A stretch of DNA of 64,000 nucleotides from Delphinus delphis (taxonomy: Eukaryota > Chordata > Mammalia > Artiodactyla > Delphinidae): positions 102,546,400 to 102,610,399 of the forward strand of contig NC_082690.1 of NCBI RefSeq assembly GCF_949987515.2, given 5' to 3'. The translations under genes were made by a program, and so were the position numbers. Positions 44,501 through 60,205 of the stretch are shown in pieces. A model generated the notes under the pieces. The model was not told where the DNA came from and ran no database searches. It saw only the letters and a program-made list of their open reading frames with translations. Numbering within the stretch: the first letter of the stretch is position 1; the number at the start of each line of letters is the position of its first letter.

Positions 44501-47197
44501 ATGGAGGAAAAGCCTTTCAAAGTAAGAACTCTTCCTGGTCCTCCTCACCCTGTCAGCCCCCAGACTCATCCTAGGTCCACCCTGGGCCCCTCCCTGGCTA
44601 TCCTCTCACTCAGCCCTGGCTCAGGGCAGCTCCCAACCATCACCCCCTCCCCATCCCCACCCCGGCAACTGAGTCTCGGCCCTGGATGGGCTCAGGATCC
44701 TCCCCCACCCCCAGCCTGCTCTTCCTTTCCTCCCCAATTCCCCACGACCCTTGGCTTCCCTCGGTGTATGTGGCCCACAGGCGTTGGCCAAGTCTTCGGG
44801 CCACCGTGGCTCAGGCAAGTCGAGCCCGCACGACATTCGGAATCTGTGCACCACGGCCACGCAGTCGCAGCCGAAGCTGAATGTACCGCTGCCTACTGTC
44901 CGTGAGGACTCGGAACTGGAGGGCAGCAGCGTAGGCAGCACGACTTGCTGGTCTTACAACCAGAAGGCTGGCCACGACTCGGACGGTGGCTGGGAAGAAT
45001 CGGATGACGGAGAGGACAAGGACAGCTTCAAGCCAGAGGAGCTGGACGAGCACGCCTTGATGGAGCTGGAGATGCGCCGCGGCAGCTCCCTGGGAGGCCC
45101 TTTAGAGGAGGACGATTCCAAGACCGACGACGGTCAGTGTGGCTTCAATGGGCTGTGGGCGCCCACAGGGCAGGGGGATGGCCAGGGCCTCAGTTTCTAT
45201 TGCTGTAAAATGGGGGAAAACTGTGGGACCCAAGTTTCTAGGATTCCCTGGAAGGGGCGCCAACGCTAATCTTCCACGCTTTAAATCAACCAGACCTTCT
45301 AGGAATGCCCCCTACCGGGCAGGCGTCGTACAAAGTCCTGGGGTCATAGAGACGAGCAGGAAAATGTGCAAAGGCAGCACGGTAGGACCTGTGTTTTTAA
45401 TGGAATCACCCGGATAGTTGAAAGGAGGGAGTTAATGCCTTTTCTGTGGATTTGCGCTGCTTGAGGAGGTGCCTGTCTTTCATTCATTAAGTCATTGGTT
45501 ACAATTTTTAAGTATTTACTTCCTACTTTGCGCTGTGCGCTGATTGGGACATGCCTCCCTTTCTCCTCACCACCTCTGCTCTCCAGCCCTTCATCAGGGA
45601 ATTGGAACATATAACAATATAACAACTGCCATTTGTTGAGCACTTGCTGTTGTGCCAGGCACTGGGCTTCCCTTGCATGATCGCCTTTAAACTTCACAAC
45701 CTCCATATGGCGCCATTCTTATTATCCCATTGTACAGATGAAGAACTTGAGGGTCAGAAAGTCAGTCACTGGCCTTAAGTCTCACAAAGTGGGGCAGTCA
45801 TAACTGGAACCTCGGAGGGTGGGACAACAAAGCCCAGGCTTTAAACCAGTGTCCCATCCTGTTTCCCACTAAAGTGGCACCTGGAGCTGGTCTCTGAAGG
45901 CCCCCCACCCCCACCCCGGCCAACATGCCTACCCATACATCCCCTCTGCTCCGGGGAAGTCTCAGCAGTCTGCAGATGACTGATCCCTTTTTTCTCTTCT
46001 CCCAGAAAAGTCTTCTTCAGTGTCATCGCTCAATATCTCGAAGCACACACCCCATCGAGCCTACTGGGTGGAGCAGCAGAGCAGGGTTGGAGGCACCCAA
46101 GGAGACTGGGGAGTTTAGTGGGGGGTGGGGGATGGGCAAGTTGGGGGTTTCAGGGGTGAGAGGGTGGGGGGGCTTTGCAGGGTGGAGGGGCAGGCAGGTC
46201 GGTTGAGGGTCTTGGGCCTGGAGGGGGCAGGTGGGGCATTTCAGCTGTGGGCAGAGCTGGGGTCCCTTGTACATCTGAGTCTCTTGCTGCCTCTCCAGCT
46301 GCCCCTGCCCCTGACTGAACTCATGGAGAATGAAGCCCTGGAAATCCTCACCAAAGCCCTCCGGAGTGAGCCTCCCCACTCCCCATCCCCCCAGCTCCCA
46401 CAAGAGACTTGGGGGATTTGGTAGGGCTTCGGCCTGTGGGAGTGGGGTTTCAGGATGTGTCTGCCCTGTCAGATTCCCTTACCACCCACATTTATTCCAG
46501 AAGCCCCATGAAAAGTAAAAAGTTAGGAGACTGGGCACAGGGAGACCCAATGGGGACAGCATGGGGTGACCGTCAAGGGCCTGGGCTCTAGCCTCAGTGC
46601 AGCCCCTCTCAACCTGATGTAGGTTTTCTAAGGCTATTTCTTCACTTGCCCATTGGGGATGACAGCCTTTCTGTGGCCTTGGCCCCTCCCTGGTTGCTGT
46701 GAGGAGCCTTTGGACAGTGGATTATTTGAGTAAACTTCCTTTGATTTGCCCTGCTTAGTTTATGAATGTGGGGGTGGGGTGGGGAGGGCTAATGGCTGAG
46801 ACTGGGTGGTCGAAGAGGTGTCCCAAAAGCTGCCTGCTCCCAGTGCCCTAATTCAAGACGTTCTTCTCTAAACTTGCCTTCCTCATCCATCCTCCACTCC
46901 AACACCCCCATCCTACTCTGAATCCCCCATCTGTTTGGAGCACAGGTCTATGACTTGACCATTCGAAACAAACAAAACAGGCAGGTCCCAGTACCCTGGA
47001 GATCCAAAGTTCCCCAAAGAACAAAGACCAGCTCCTGGGGGAGGCCATGCCCCTGCTCACTGCCCTGAGTTGGGTTCTGCCCTCCAGGTTACCGATCGGA
47101 GATCGGCCGGGACCACTTCCTGACCAAGCAGCTGCAGCGATACATCGAGGGGCTCAAGAGGCGCCGGAACAAGAGGCTGCAAGTCATGGTGATCTGA
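44501..47197 (+). CDS. CATSPERZ: CATSPERZ (TEX40), CatSper channel auxiliary subunit zeta (209 aa)
   Basis: Testis-specific small cytosolic subunit of the sperm CatSper calcium channel; from mouse work it is needed for continuous CatSper nanodomains in the flagellum. Coding exons: 44501-44521, 44781-45132, 46006-46085, 46299-46365, 47088-47197, in phase. The first exon encodes only MEEKPFK, matching human MEEKPSK. The conserved parts are FKPEELDEHAL, KSSSVSSLNISKH, HRAYWVEQQSRLPLPL, ELMENEALEILTKALRS and GRDHFLTKQLQRYIEGLKRR. No membrane segment or signal peptide is seen. The exon 3 donor is GTTGGA, weaker than usual. Human is 200 aa; the middle of exon 2 is poorly conserved and acidic, typical of fast-evolving sperm proteins. 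Confidence 0.94.
45600..45835 (-). repeat. MIR/L2-type repeat in CATSPERZ intron 2
   Basis: TTGTTGAGCACTTGCTGTTG, CCATTGTACAGATGAAGAAC and GGAACCTCGGAGG segments follow the MIR reverse strand. Confidence 0.65.
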
Positions 47198-47290
47198 GAG
47201 CACCGCCTCGGGCTCGAGTGACCGCCCGACTCCAGCCCTGGTCCCAGATCCAAGCCCGACCCTGTCCATGTGGATTTTGAGCCTTAGAGA

Positions 47291-47296
47291 AATAAA
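47291..47296 (+). terminator. CATSPERZ: CATSPERZ poly(A) signal AATAAA
   Basis: AATAAA 94 bp past the stop codon, so the 3' UTR is very short. Confidence 0.88.
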
Positions 47297-47374
47297 AGAG
47301 TCTTCTGTACATGGTCCGTGAGTCAATGCGTAGCTGCCCGCGTGAGGCGGACGCACGTGGCTCCGCCTTTCCCT

Positions 47375-47407
47375 GTGACCTTCACTCGGTCACCGCAGTG
47401 ACCTTGA
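47375..47407 (+). promoter_or_regulatory. ESRRA: ESRRA autoregulatory hormone response element (23-bp periodic ERR sites)
   Basis: GTGACCTT occurs at 47375 and again at 47398, exactly 23 bp apart, with TTCACTCGGTCACCGCA between. The second copy, TGACCTTGA at 47399-47407, is the reverse complement of the canonical ERR response element TCAAGGTCA; the first gives TGAAGGTCA. Human ESRRA has a polymorphic 23-bp repeat of near-identical sequence in its promoter that ERR-alpha and PGC-1alpha use for autoregulation. This is its clear counterpart with a single repeat period. Confidence 0.82.
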
Positions 47408-47689
47408 GCGTTCTCGGTTCGGGCCCTATCGGCTCCGCCTTCCCGGGACTCGAAATCCAGGACTTCTTGCATGCATTAGGTCTGCTTCTCCCACTCCGGG
47501 TTCAGCAGCTTTGTGGGGATATTGGGTGAGAGGTCCAAGTGCCCCGATTGTGTTATCCTGGGGGAAGGCGGAAAAGGGAAAGGGACAGCACCTCCTATCT
47601 AATTTGGGCGTGCTAGGCTCCGCCCCTCATGCATATGCAGACACCCTATTCCCCCCCACGCGCGCTGGTCCCGCCCTCTCATCTACATA

Positions 47690-48500
47690 TGTATATCATC
47701 TCCCGGACCCTCAGAGGCGGCCGCTGAACTACCTCTCCCATTTCCCTTGCGCACAGAGCACCCCGCCTCCTTCTTTACGTAAGAACGCTCCTGGCCCCAC
47801 CCCCTCCCGTAGCCTCTCCGCGTCTCCTCTGGCCACGCCCTCTCAGCGGCCGCATACGCAAGCAAGTACGCCGCTGCGGCTCGGCGGCGGCTGGGCGAGG
47901 CCTTCATGAAGGCCGGCCCGCTGGCTTCGCCGGCTCCGCCCTGACACGTCCCGGAGCGCAGGCGCTGCTCGGCCCACTTGCCTGATTAGCATAGGGCGCT
48001 GGGCCACGCCCCCTGCTTTGCATGCGCACGACCAGCCCCGCCCCCGCTGTCAGCTGGAGGAAGCGGAGTAGGAAGCGGCCGCGATGTCCTTTTGTGTCCT
48101 ACAAGCCGCCGGCGGCGCCGCCGAGTGAGGGGACGCGGCGCGGCGGGGCGGCGCGGCCCGAGGAGGCGGCGGAGGAGGGGCCGCCCGCGGCCCCAGGCTC
48201 ACCCCGGCGCTCCGGGCCGCTCGGCCCCCATGCCTGCCCGCCCGCCCTGCCGGGGCCCCAGGTCCGGGGGCGGAGGGGAGCGCCGCTGGAGGGTGGGCGG
48301 GCGGTGCGCCGGGGCCATGTGCGAGCGGGGCAGGGAGGCGGGCGGGGGGCGGGCTCCAGGCGGGGTCCGGCCTGGGTCACGGTCGGGACCCGGTCGAAAG
48401 CCAGACAGGGTCAGGGTCTGGGCGGGATATGGCGTCCAGGTCTTAGGGCGCCGGCCTGAGACCAGAATCGGGCTTGGGCTTCGGATCTAGTCCCAGGGCA
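47690..48500 (+). promoter_or_regulatory. ESRRA: ESRRA CpG-island promoter and non-coding first exon region
   Basis: CpG-dense with several GC boxes (for example near 48038-48050) and no TATA box. The first coding exon of ESRRA starts after an acceptor at 49742, so a non-coding exon 1 must lie upstream, most likely in the block around 48050-48270. Its exact ends cannot be read with confidence. Confidence 0.65.
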
Positions 48501-48639
48501 GGGTTCAGTCCGGCACCTGGAGCATGCCGAAGTCCCAGGGGAGGGCCGGGCTGGAAGATGGGAAGGGTTTTCTGTCGGGGAAGGGGCTTTGAAGACCACG
48601 TGGGGGCGCTCGAAGGGGCCTAGGGCCACCCTCCTCTCT

Positions 48640-48652
48640 GGGTCAAAGGTCA
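48640..48652 (+). promoter_or_regulatory. ESRRA: DR1-type nuclear receptor motif in ESRRA intron 1
   Basis: GGGTCAAAGGTCA is a direct repeat of two half-sites with one-base spacing, the pattern bound by HNF4, PPAR/RXR and COUP-TF. It lies near the 3' edge of the promoter CpG island. Binding is inferred. Confidence 0.4.
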
Positions 48653-48962
48653 TCGCACTGGCAGGGGAGAACTTCCTCCTCCTTGGCGCTCCCCCATTAC
48701 TTCCTGATAACCTGATAGAGGTCCCCCGCGGGCGGAGGGGGAGGGGAGGCGCAGCAACTTTAGGCAACTTCCCGTAGGTGTGCGCAGGTTGGGGGGGGCG
48801 GGGCGCCCCGTGGTGGAGGACTCTGCGGCAGCAGGAGTGTAAGAGCGAATGTGCTGGAGGGGGTGCAAGGAGGTGGAGCCACGCCCGCTGGTGTGCCTGG
48901 GGCTGGAGGTGGCGATGTGTCAGGTGTGAGAGGCTCTGAATGTGTTTCCACGAGGGACTATG

Positions 48963-48964
<2 letters not shown>

Positions 48965-48996
<32 letters not shown>
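48965..48996 (+). repeat. (TG)n microsatellite in ESRRA intron 1
   Basis: About 16 uninterrupted TG units followed by several hundred bases of looser GTGTGAG-rich sequence. Confidence 0.95.
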
Positions 48997-49002
<6 letters not shown>

Positions 49003-49241
49003 TGTGGGGGCATGGTGAGAGTGTAAGAGTGTGTGAGCCAGAGTGTGATTATGAGCCTTGGGTGTGACTGTTATGGGGTGTGCACTTCAGGAGGAGTGTG
49101 CGAAGGCAAACGGGAGCATGAGTGAGTGCTGGGGTTTGGGAAAGGACATGTGTGAGCGTGAAACTGCCCAGGAGAGTGATTGTGTGTGAGCGTGTGTGTG
49201 CAGGTGAGGACACCTGAGGACCCAGGTGAGTGGGAGTGTGA

Positions 49242-55026
<5,785 letters not shown>

Positions 55027-55308
55027 GGCGAGGGCTGGGCACAGGTGGGGGTGCTGGCAGGACCCGCCCAGCACGGGGTCAGCCCCAAGGGGGCAGAGCT
55101 GGGGTCTGGGCAGTGCCACAGCCTGCTGGCAGGGCCAGGGCAACACCATCAGCCGGAGCAGGCCCTATGCCCTCCCCTCCCCCCAGGGGGTGTCAGAAGC
55201 TGGGAACGTGCATGCCCAGGCTCTGGGCACAGTGCTGCCCCTCGCAAGCCATAACGTGCCCCCAGGGTGTAGGGGGCCTTGCGGAAGCCATAGGGGGCTG
55301 TAGGGGAC

Positions 55309-55366
55309 GTGTGTGTGTGCGTGTGTGTGCGTGTGTGTGTGCGTGTGTGTGTGTGTGTGTGTATGT
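55309..55366 (+). repeat. (GT)n/(GC) microsatellite in ESRRA 3' UTR
   Basis: Alternating GT tract with three GC interruptions, about 58 bp, inside the transcribed ESRRA 3' UTR. Confidence 0.92.
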
Positions 55367-55823
55367 GGGGTGGGGGGGGGCAGAAGCCTGATCTCAGGGA
55401 GGGAAGGGAGTGGAGGCCACAGGCTCCCAGTGGGTGATGCTTTTGCTGCTGCTTAATCCGACTCCCTCTCCAGAACAGAGAGGGATTTGGAGAGCAAAGG
55501 CCCCTGCTCCCTTCGCTCCTTTCCTCATCATTTGCATTGGGCATTACTGCCCCCCCCCTTGAAGCAATAACTCCAAGCAGGCTCCAGCCCCTGGGCCCCT
55601 GGGGCAGCCAGGGCGCCCACATCAGCTCCCACCCAGCCTCCTCACGGGGTAGGGAGAGCACTGTCTCTATGCCCTGCAGAGCAATAACACTATATTTATT
55701 TTTGGGTTTGGCCAGGGAGGCGCAGGGACATGGGGCAAGCCAGGGCCCAGAGCCCTTGGCTGTACAGAGACTCTATTTTAATGTATATTTGCTGCAAAGA
55801 GAAACCGCTTTTGGTTTTGAACC

Positions 55824-55829
55824 TTTAAT
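55824..55829 (-). terminator. TRMT112: Probable TRMT112 poly(A) signal ATTAAA
   Basis: TTTAAT on the plus strand reads ATTAAA, the most common variant signal, on the TRMT112 strand about 155 bp past its stop codon. Its use would place the TRMT112 3' end inside the ESRRA 3' UTR. Confidence 0.55.
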
Positions 55830-55838
55830 GAGAAAAAA

Positions 55839-55844
55839 AATATA
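55839..55844 (+). terminator. ESRRA: Probable ESRRA poly(A) signal AATATA
   Basis: No AATAAA is present near the end of the ESRRA 3' UTR. AATATA, a known minor variant, lies just before ATACCGAGCTCAAGAAC and a GTGTGTTTGGTGTGTC downstream element. Confidence 0.5.
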
Positions 55845-55983
55845 ATACCGAGCTCAAGAACACCGTGTGTTTGGTGTGTCACTGGACCAAGGGTTGGGGA
55901 TACACAGGATAGAAGTAGCAAACAGGATATACGTAAACAAAGATACACGCGCTCACAAAATGAAAAACGGGCCTGGCACGCTT

Positions 55984-56687
55984 TTAAGTCTCAGTTTCCT
56001 CATCACTCAGCAGCATGTTGGGGATCCCACGGCTGATGGGGAACAGACGTCCCGACTCTGGGCATTGCAGGGTGCCCTCCAACACATCCACCTGCAGGAA
56101 GAGGGGAAGAGAGCTGAGCACTGACAGCCTCCAGGTGTGGGTGTATGGCCAGGAAGCAAGTAATGGGCTGGTTCTCACCTCCAGCAGAACGTGGTGCATC
56201 TTTCTCAGAAATCTCTCGTCATGCTCATATCCCTGAATCGGCTCTTTGGGCACCTCGACCAGATGCAACTGTGGGCAAGAGGCCGAAATCATCTCTGGGT
56301 ATCCCCGTCACTCGCCCTGAGGCCAGGCTCCCTGGCCTGGTGTAAAGGACTGCGGTGAGACCACCCCCCCCCCCACCCAAGGTGTGCACGGGAGAAAACG
56401 AGGGTCCTCACGGTGTCCGCAGCCTCCAGAAGCGCCGCCCACTCCACTTTGGGTATCATACGAGCTACGAAGTCGGGGTTGAACTCCACAGGGCTGATGC
56501 GGACCTCGGTGGCCTGCGCGTTGGAGAGATTTAGTTAGGCAGGGACCAGATCTTGGTTCTCCTACCCCTGCCCCCAGGAGAGGGGCCCGAGATCTCCCCC
56601 GGCCGGTACCTGGAGGCGCAGGGGGAAGCCACGGGGCCCCACCCCCCGCACATGCGAACTCAGCAGGTTGTGGGTGAGCAGCTTCAT
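55984..56687 (-). CDS. TRMT112: TRMT112, methyltransferase activator subunit (125 aa)
   Basis: Small obligate partner that stabilises several methyltransferases acting on tRNA, rRNA and the release factor eRF1 (ALKBH8, TRMT11, BUD23, METTL5, HEMK2/N6AMT1). Coding exons on the minus strand: 56687-56610, 56513-56412, 56268-56179, 56091-55984; all junctions are GT-AG and each coding piece is a whole number of codons. The protein begins MKLLTHNLLSSHVRG, contains VEFNPDFVARMIPKVEWAAL and LQCPESGRLFPISRGIPNML, and ends SDEEETET-like (LLSDEETET). Length equals human TRMT112 (125 aa). It lies tail to tail with ESRRA and head to head with PRDX5. Confidence 0.97.
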
Positions 56688-56689
56688 CT

Positions 56690-57412
56690 CGACGCTACGC
56701 GCTCTCGCAAAGACGGAACCGGAAGGAGGGCGGAGTCCCCTGGCGTCATTTCCGGGGCTGCTCCGCTCTATCCTATTGGACAGCTGGCAGGAGCGGAACC
56801 GGCGAACTTGCTAGAACTTCCCGTGCTTGCCGGAACGGGGGTCGGATGGGATCAAACGCTGCTCCCGGAAGCGTTTTGGCAGGAGATTGCTACGGCGCAG
56901 GCCCAGTGGTTTTGGCTGAGACAAACCTCAAATTGCTACAAGTCGTGTACAACGCAAATATGTAAAACAGCTGCAATGCAGGGGCCTTCGTGGAATGCAA
57001 AATAAATATGCTTTACTCCTACACAGGCGCCTGACACCATCGTTCCTCGCCCCTTGCTTCGGTTAAGGAACGGAAATACTGCCCCAGTCCGTAAATTATG
57101 CCAACCAAAACAGCAGCACCCTATGCTTGCATGCAAATAAGCTGCGCGGCAGCCTAAAGCTCCGCCCATTTGCAAGTGCGCAAGTGATCCAGTCCCTAAT
57201 GCAGATGAGCCGAGCCTTGTCGAAGACTCCGCCTTGCGCGCCGCGCCGCGCCCGCGCCTGCGCAGTGGAGGCCCGCGCAGGGGGCCGGGGCGACCTACGC
57301 CCCGCCTTTTGCTCCGCCTTTCGCAGGATTGCGTGGTAGCATCTTTGTCCCGCCCAGCCTTCTACCTTAGCCTCGAGGCAGGGGCGGGGCAATTGTGGTT
57401 TCGAGACCCGGC
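56690..57412. promoter_or_regulatory. TRMT112/PRDX5 head-to-head promoter region
   Basis: The two start codons face away from each other, 725 bp apart. The TRMT112 side has CCGGAAG (56719-56725) and other ETS-like cores. The PRDX5 side is CpG-rich with GC boxes near 57370-57390. In between lie a canonical octamer ATGCAAAT (57131-57138) and a less GC-rich centre, so there may be two adjacent promoters rather than one shared one. Confidence 0.6.
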
Positions 57413-60078
57413 ATGCCGCTCGCGTGGCTGCGCATCCTGGGCAGTAGAGCGGGCTCGGCGGTCTCCCGGCCGGCCGTCGCTGAGTGTGCGGCAGCGGCAG
57501 CAGCGGGAGCCGGAGGGTGCGTGAAAGGAGGCCTAGAGTGGACGCTTGGCGGGGTCCGAGGTTTCAGAAGCGCTGCTGTAGCCATGGCCCCGATCAAGGT
57601 GACCGTTGGCCCAGCCAGGCCTGACCTCTTCGCGGCCCCCCCCGCCCCCCGCCTATTTCCCCAAGCCCCTTCGTCCCTCTTGTCTGGGGGAGAGTCACCC
57701 TCTTTCTTACCCTCCGGACCCCTCCCCGCTGCCCTAGAGGCTCCTTCCGCCGTCTGTCCCCCCCCCCCCCATCCCTTCATCAAGACCCTGTGGCTGCAAC
57801 GTTGTTGCCAGTTTTAGGGGCCTCGTGCTCCATCTCCTGGGACAGTCAAGGCTTTTGAGCCTTCCCCTCATCTCCCTTCCGCGTCCACCTTGGGACACCA
57901 GTGTTGAGTCTTCACCATTTTCAGGAGGTTGAGTACCATGGCTTCCCACCTTATGGAACCATCTCCTTTACCCTTTTCAATCCCCACATGTGCCCTCCTC
58001 CATGCCTTCCCGCCCCCATTGCACTCCTCTCGTGGCTAATTCCCACGCTTCTGAGTTTTTCACCCTTCTCATCTTCTGGAACCATCCCCAGCTCCTTGGG
58101 ACTCCCCTTTGCCCCACAGTCTTCTGAGATCTCCCCCCTCCTTCTGCATCCTACAACCAACTGCTGGGTTTCTCAGAGGCACTCCCCTCACCCCTGACTT
58201 TCCCCCCTTTTCTCTACCTTTTCTGGCCCCATGAAGCCCTCACACACTCCCAGGTAGACTGATCCCTCCCCCTTCAAGAGATTCCTTCTTTTATTCTCTA
58301 CCCTCTGGATGTAGGAATCTGCACCCCACTCCCCAACTTTCCCACCTTCTGCTGCCTTCCCTTTTTCTCTTCTTGAGGGTGGGACACTCAGCCATGGCCG
58401 GGATCCCCTCCCTCCATGTTGTCAGGGCCTCCTCCCCACCTCCTCCTGCCCATCTACCCCAGTCCTTTCCTGTAACTCAGGTTGTTTACTCAACCTCTTG
58501 CGACACCTGGAGAGGCCTCTCGCTTTTTCTGTTGTCACCAACTGGCCCTTAAGAGGAATAGGGCCACCTTGAAACCTGGAGCATGTGGGGTAACCAGGTG
58601 GTTGCTGGGAAGGGACCTCTGGAAGCTCTGACAGGGTTGGACTTTCCCGCTGGGTGTCAACCCTGGCTCCACCGGACCAGGCAGGGCTACTTGGCCCTTT
58701 GTCCGCCATCCACCATCCGCACAAAGGGCCAAGGAGGCACCACCATCCGGGTGCCTCCTGCAGCCCCCCCCCCCCGACACCTTACCTTGGTGTCATTCCC
58801 TCTAGGTGGGAGATGCCATCCCATCGGTGGTGGTATTTGAAGGGAATCCTGGGAACAAGGTGAACCTGGCAGAGCTGTTCAAGGGCAAGAAGGGGGTGCT
58901 CTTTGGAGTCCCTGGGGCCTTTACCCCTGGCTGTTCCAAGGTGAGGGCTGCCTTTCTGGGGCTCAGCAGTTGGGATCTTGTGTACATGTTTGTATTGTTC
59001 ATTAGTCCTTTACATAGTCCTGGGGTAGCTTGTACCAAGAGGATGTAGATGACGTGACAGTTAAAAAACCGTTATTGGGTTTTTGAAAAAATAAGTTGAG
59101 GCTGTGAACAGATAACAGGAATGTAGGAGAAAAGGTGATGCAATGAAATCCAACACCTCTCATTGATCCTGCTGGGTGACAGGCACAGTGGAAGGGACTT
59201 GGGACTTGGGTAAATGAGACATAGTCCTGCCCATGGAAAGTGCATGGTCTTGACCAAGGAACACTTAAGTTTGGATCTGAGCGTCCTAGTGGCCAAGGCA
59301 AAAAGGAACTGTGGCTTACACAGTTCTCATTGTCTGATCAAAGCTGTTGAAGTAGGGAAGTGAGGAGGGCCTAGAGATGAAGGGTAGGCTGAGGAGCAGA
59401 GGCAATTGTCCATCTTCTGAATCTTTGTTTCCCCTCCCCAGACCCACCTGCCAGGGTACGTGGAGCAGGCTGGCACCCTGAAGGCCAAGGGGATCGAGGT
59501 GGTGGCATGTCTGAGCGTTAATGATGTCTTTGTGACTGAAGAGTGGGGGCGAGCGCACAACACAGAAGGCAAGGTGAGGTGTGGGTCCTGCGGGGTATCA
59601 GGGGCCAAGCAGGAGATTTTTCTTGTGACCTTACTTTCTCCTTAGGTTCGGCTCCTGGCCGACCCCACTGGGGCCTTTGGAAAGGTGAGTGCACCCGGCC
59701 CCCCGGCCTCCATCTTGGAAGCAGGGACTTGGAGGGACATGGCCAGTGTGGGGACCAGCCAGGTCTGGGAGTTCCTGACCTTTCCTTTGCTTCTCCTTTC
59801 AGGAGACAGATTTGTTACTAGATGATTCACTGGTGTCCCTCTTTGGGAATCGACGGCTGAAGAGGTAAAAGCAGGAGGGTTTCCTGTGCGGTTCCCCTGC
59901 TACCCCACCTGTCTCCATTCCCAGCCTCCAGGCCCAGGCTGTTGCAGCTGGCCCCGCCCTTCTTTCTGGCAGGTTCTCCATGGTGATAGAGGATGGCATC
60001 GTGAAGTCCCTGAACGTGGAGCCAGATGGCACGGGCCTCACCTGCAGTCTGGCCCCCAGCATCATCTCACAGCTCTGA
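57413..60078 (+). CDS. PRDX5: PRDX5, peroxiredoxin-5, mitochondrial and peroxisomal (219 aa)
   Basis: Atypical 2-Cys thiol peroxidase that reduces hydrogen peroxide, alkyl hydroperoxides and peroxynitrite using thioredoxin. Coding exons: 57413-57598, 58806-58940, 59442-59573, 59646-59684, 59803-59864, 59973-60078; all GT-AG and in phase. The first 57 residues are Ala/Arg-rich with few acids, a mitochondrial presequence. The peroxidatic cysteine is Cys105 in PGAFTPGCSK, the resolving cysteine Cys209 in GTGLTCSLAP, and a third cysteine, Cys130, lies in VVACLSVND. The C-terminus SQL is a type 1 peroxisomal signal. A second in-frame ATG at 57583-57585 (MAPIK) has a strong Kozak context and would give the leaderless form. 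Human precursor is 214 aa; the difference is confined to the leader. Confidence 0.97.
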
Positions 60079-60199
60079 GGCCTTGGTCCCAGGTGTACTC
60101 CTTCTGTTCTTGCCTATTTCACCTGCCCAGCCCTGGGCAGAGGGCCCCAGCCTAGCCTCAGCTGGGGCTACTCAGTTGGAACTTCGGCCAGATTTCTGT

Positions 60200-60205
60200 A
60201 ATAAA
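60200..60205 (+). terminator. PRDX5: PRDX5 poly(A) signal AATAAA
   Basis: AATAAA 122 bp past the stop codon, followed by a TTCATGTCTGTCTCCTTG downstream element. Confidence 0.88.
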
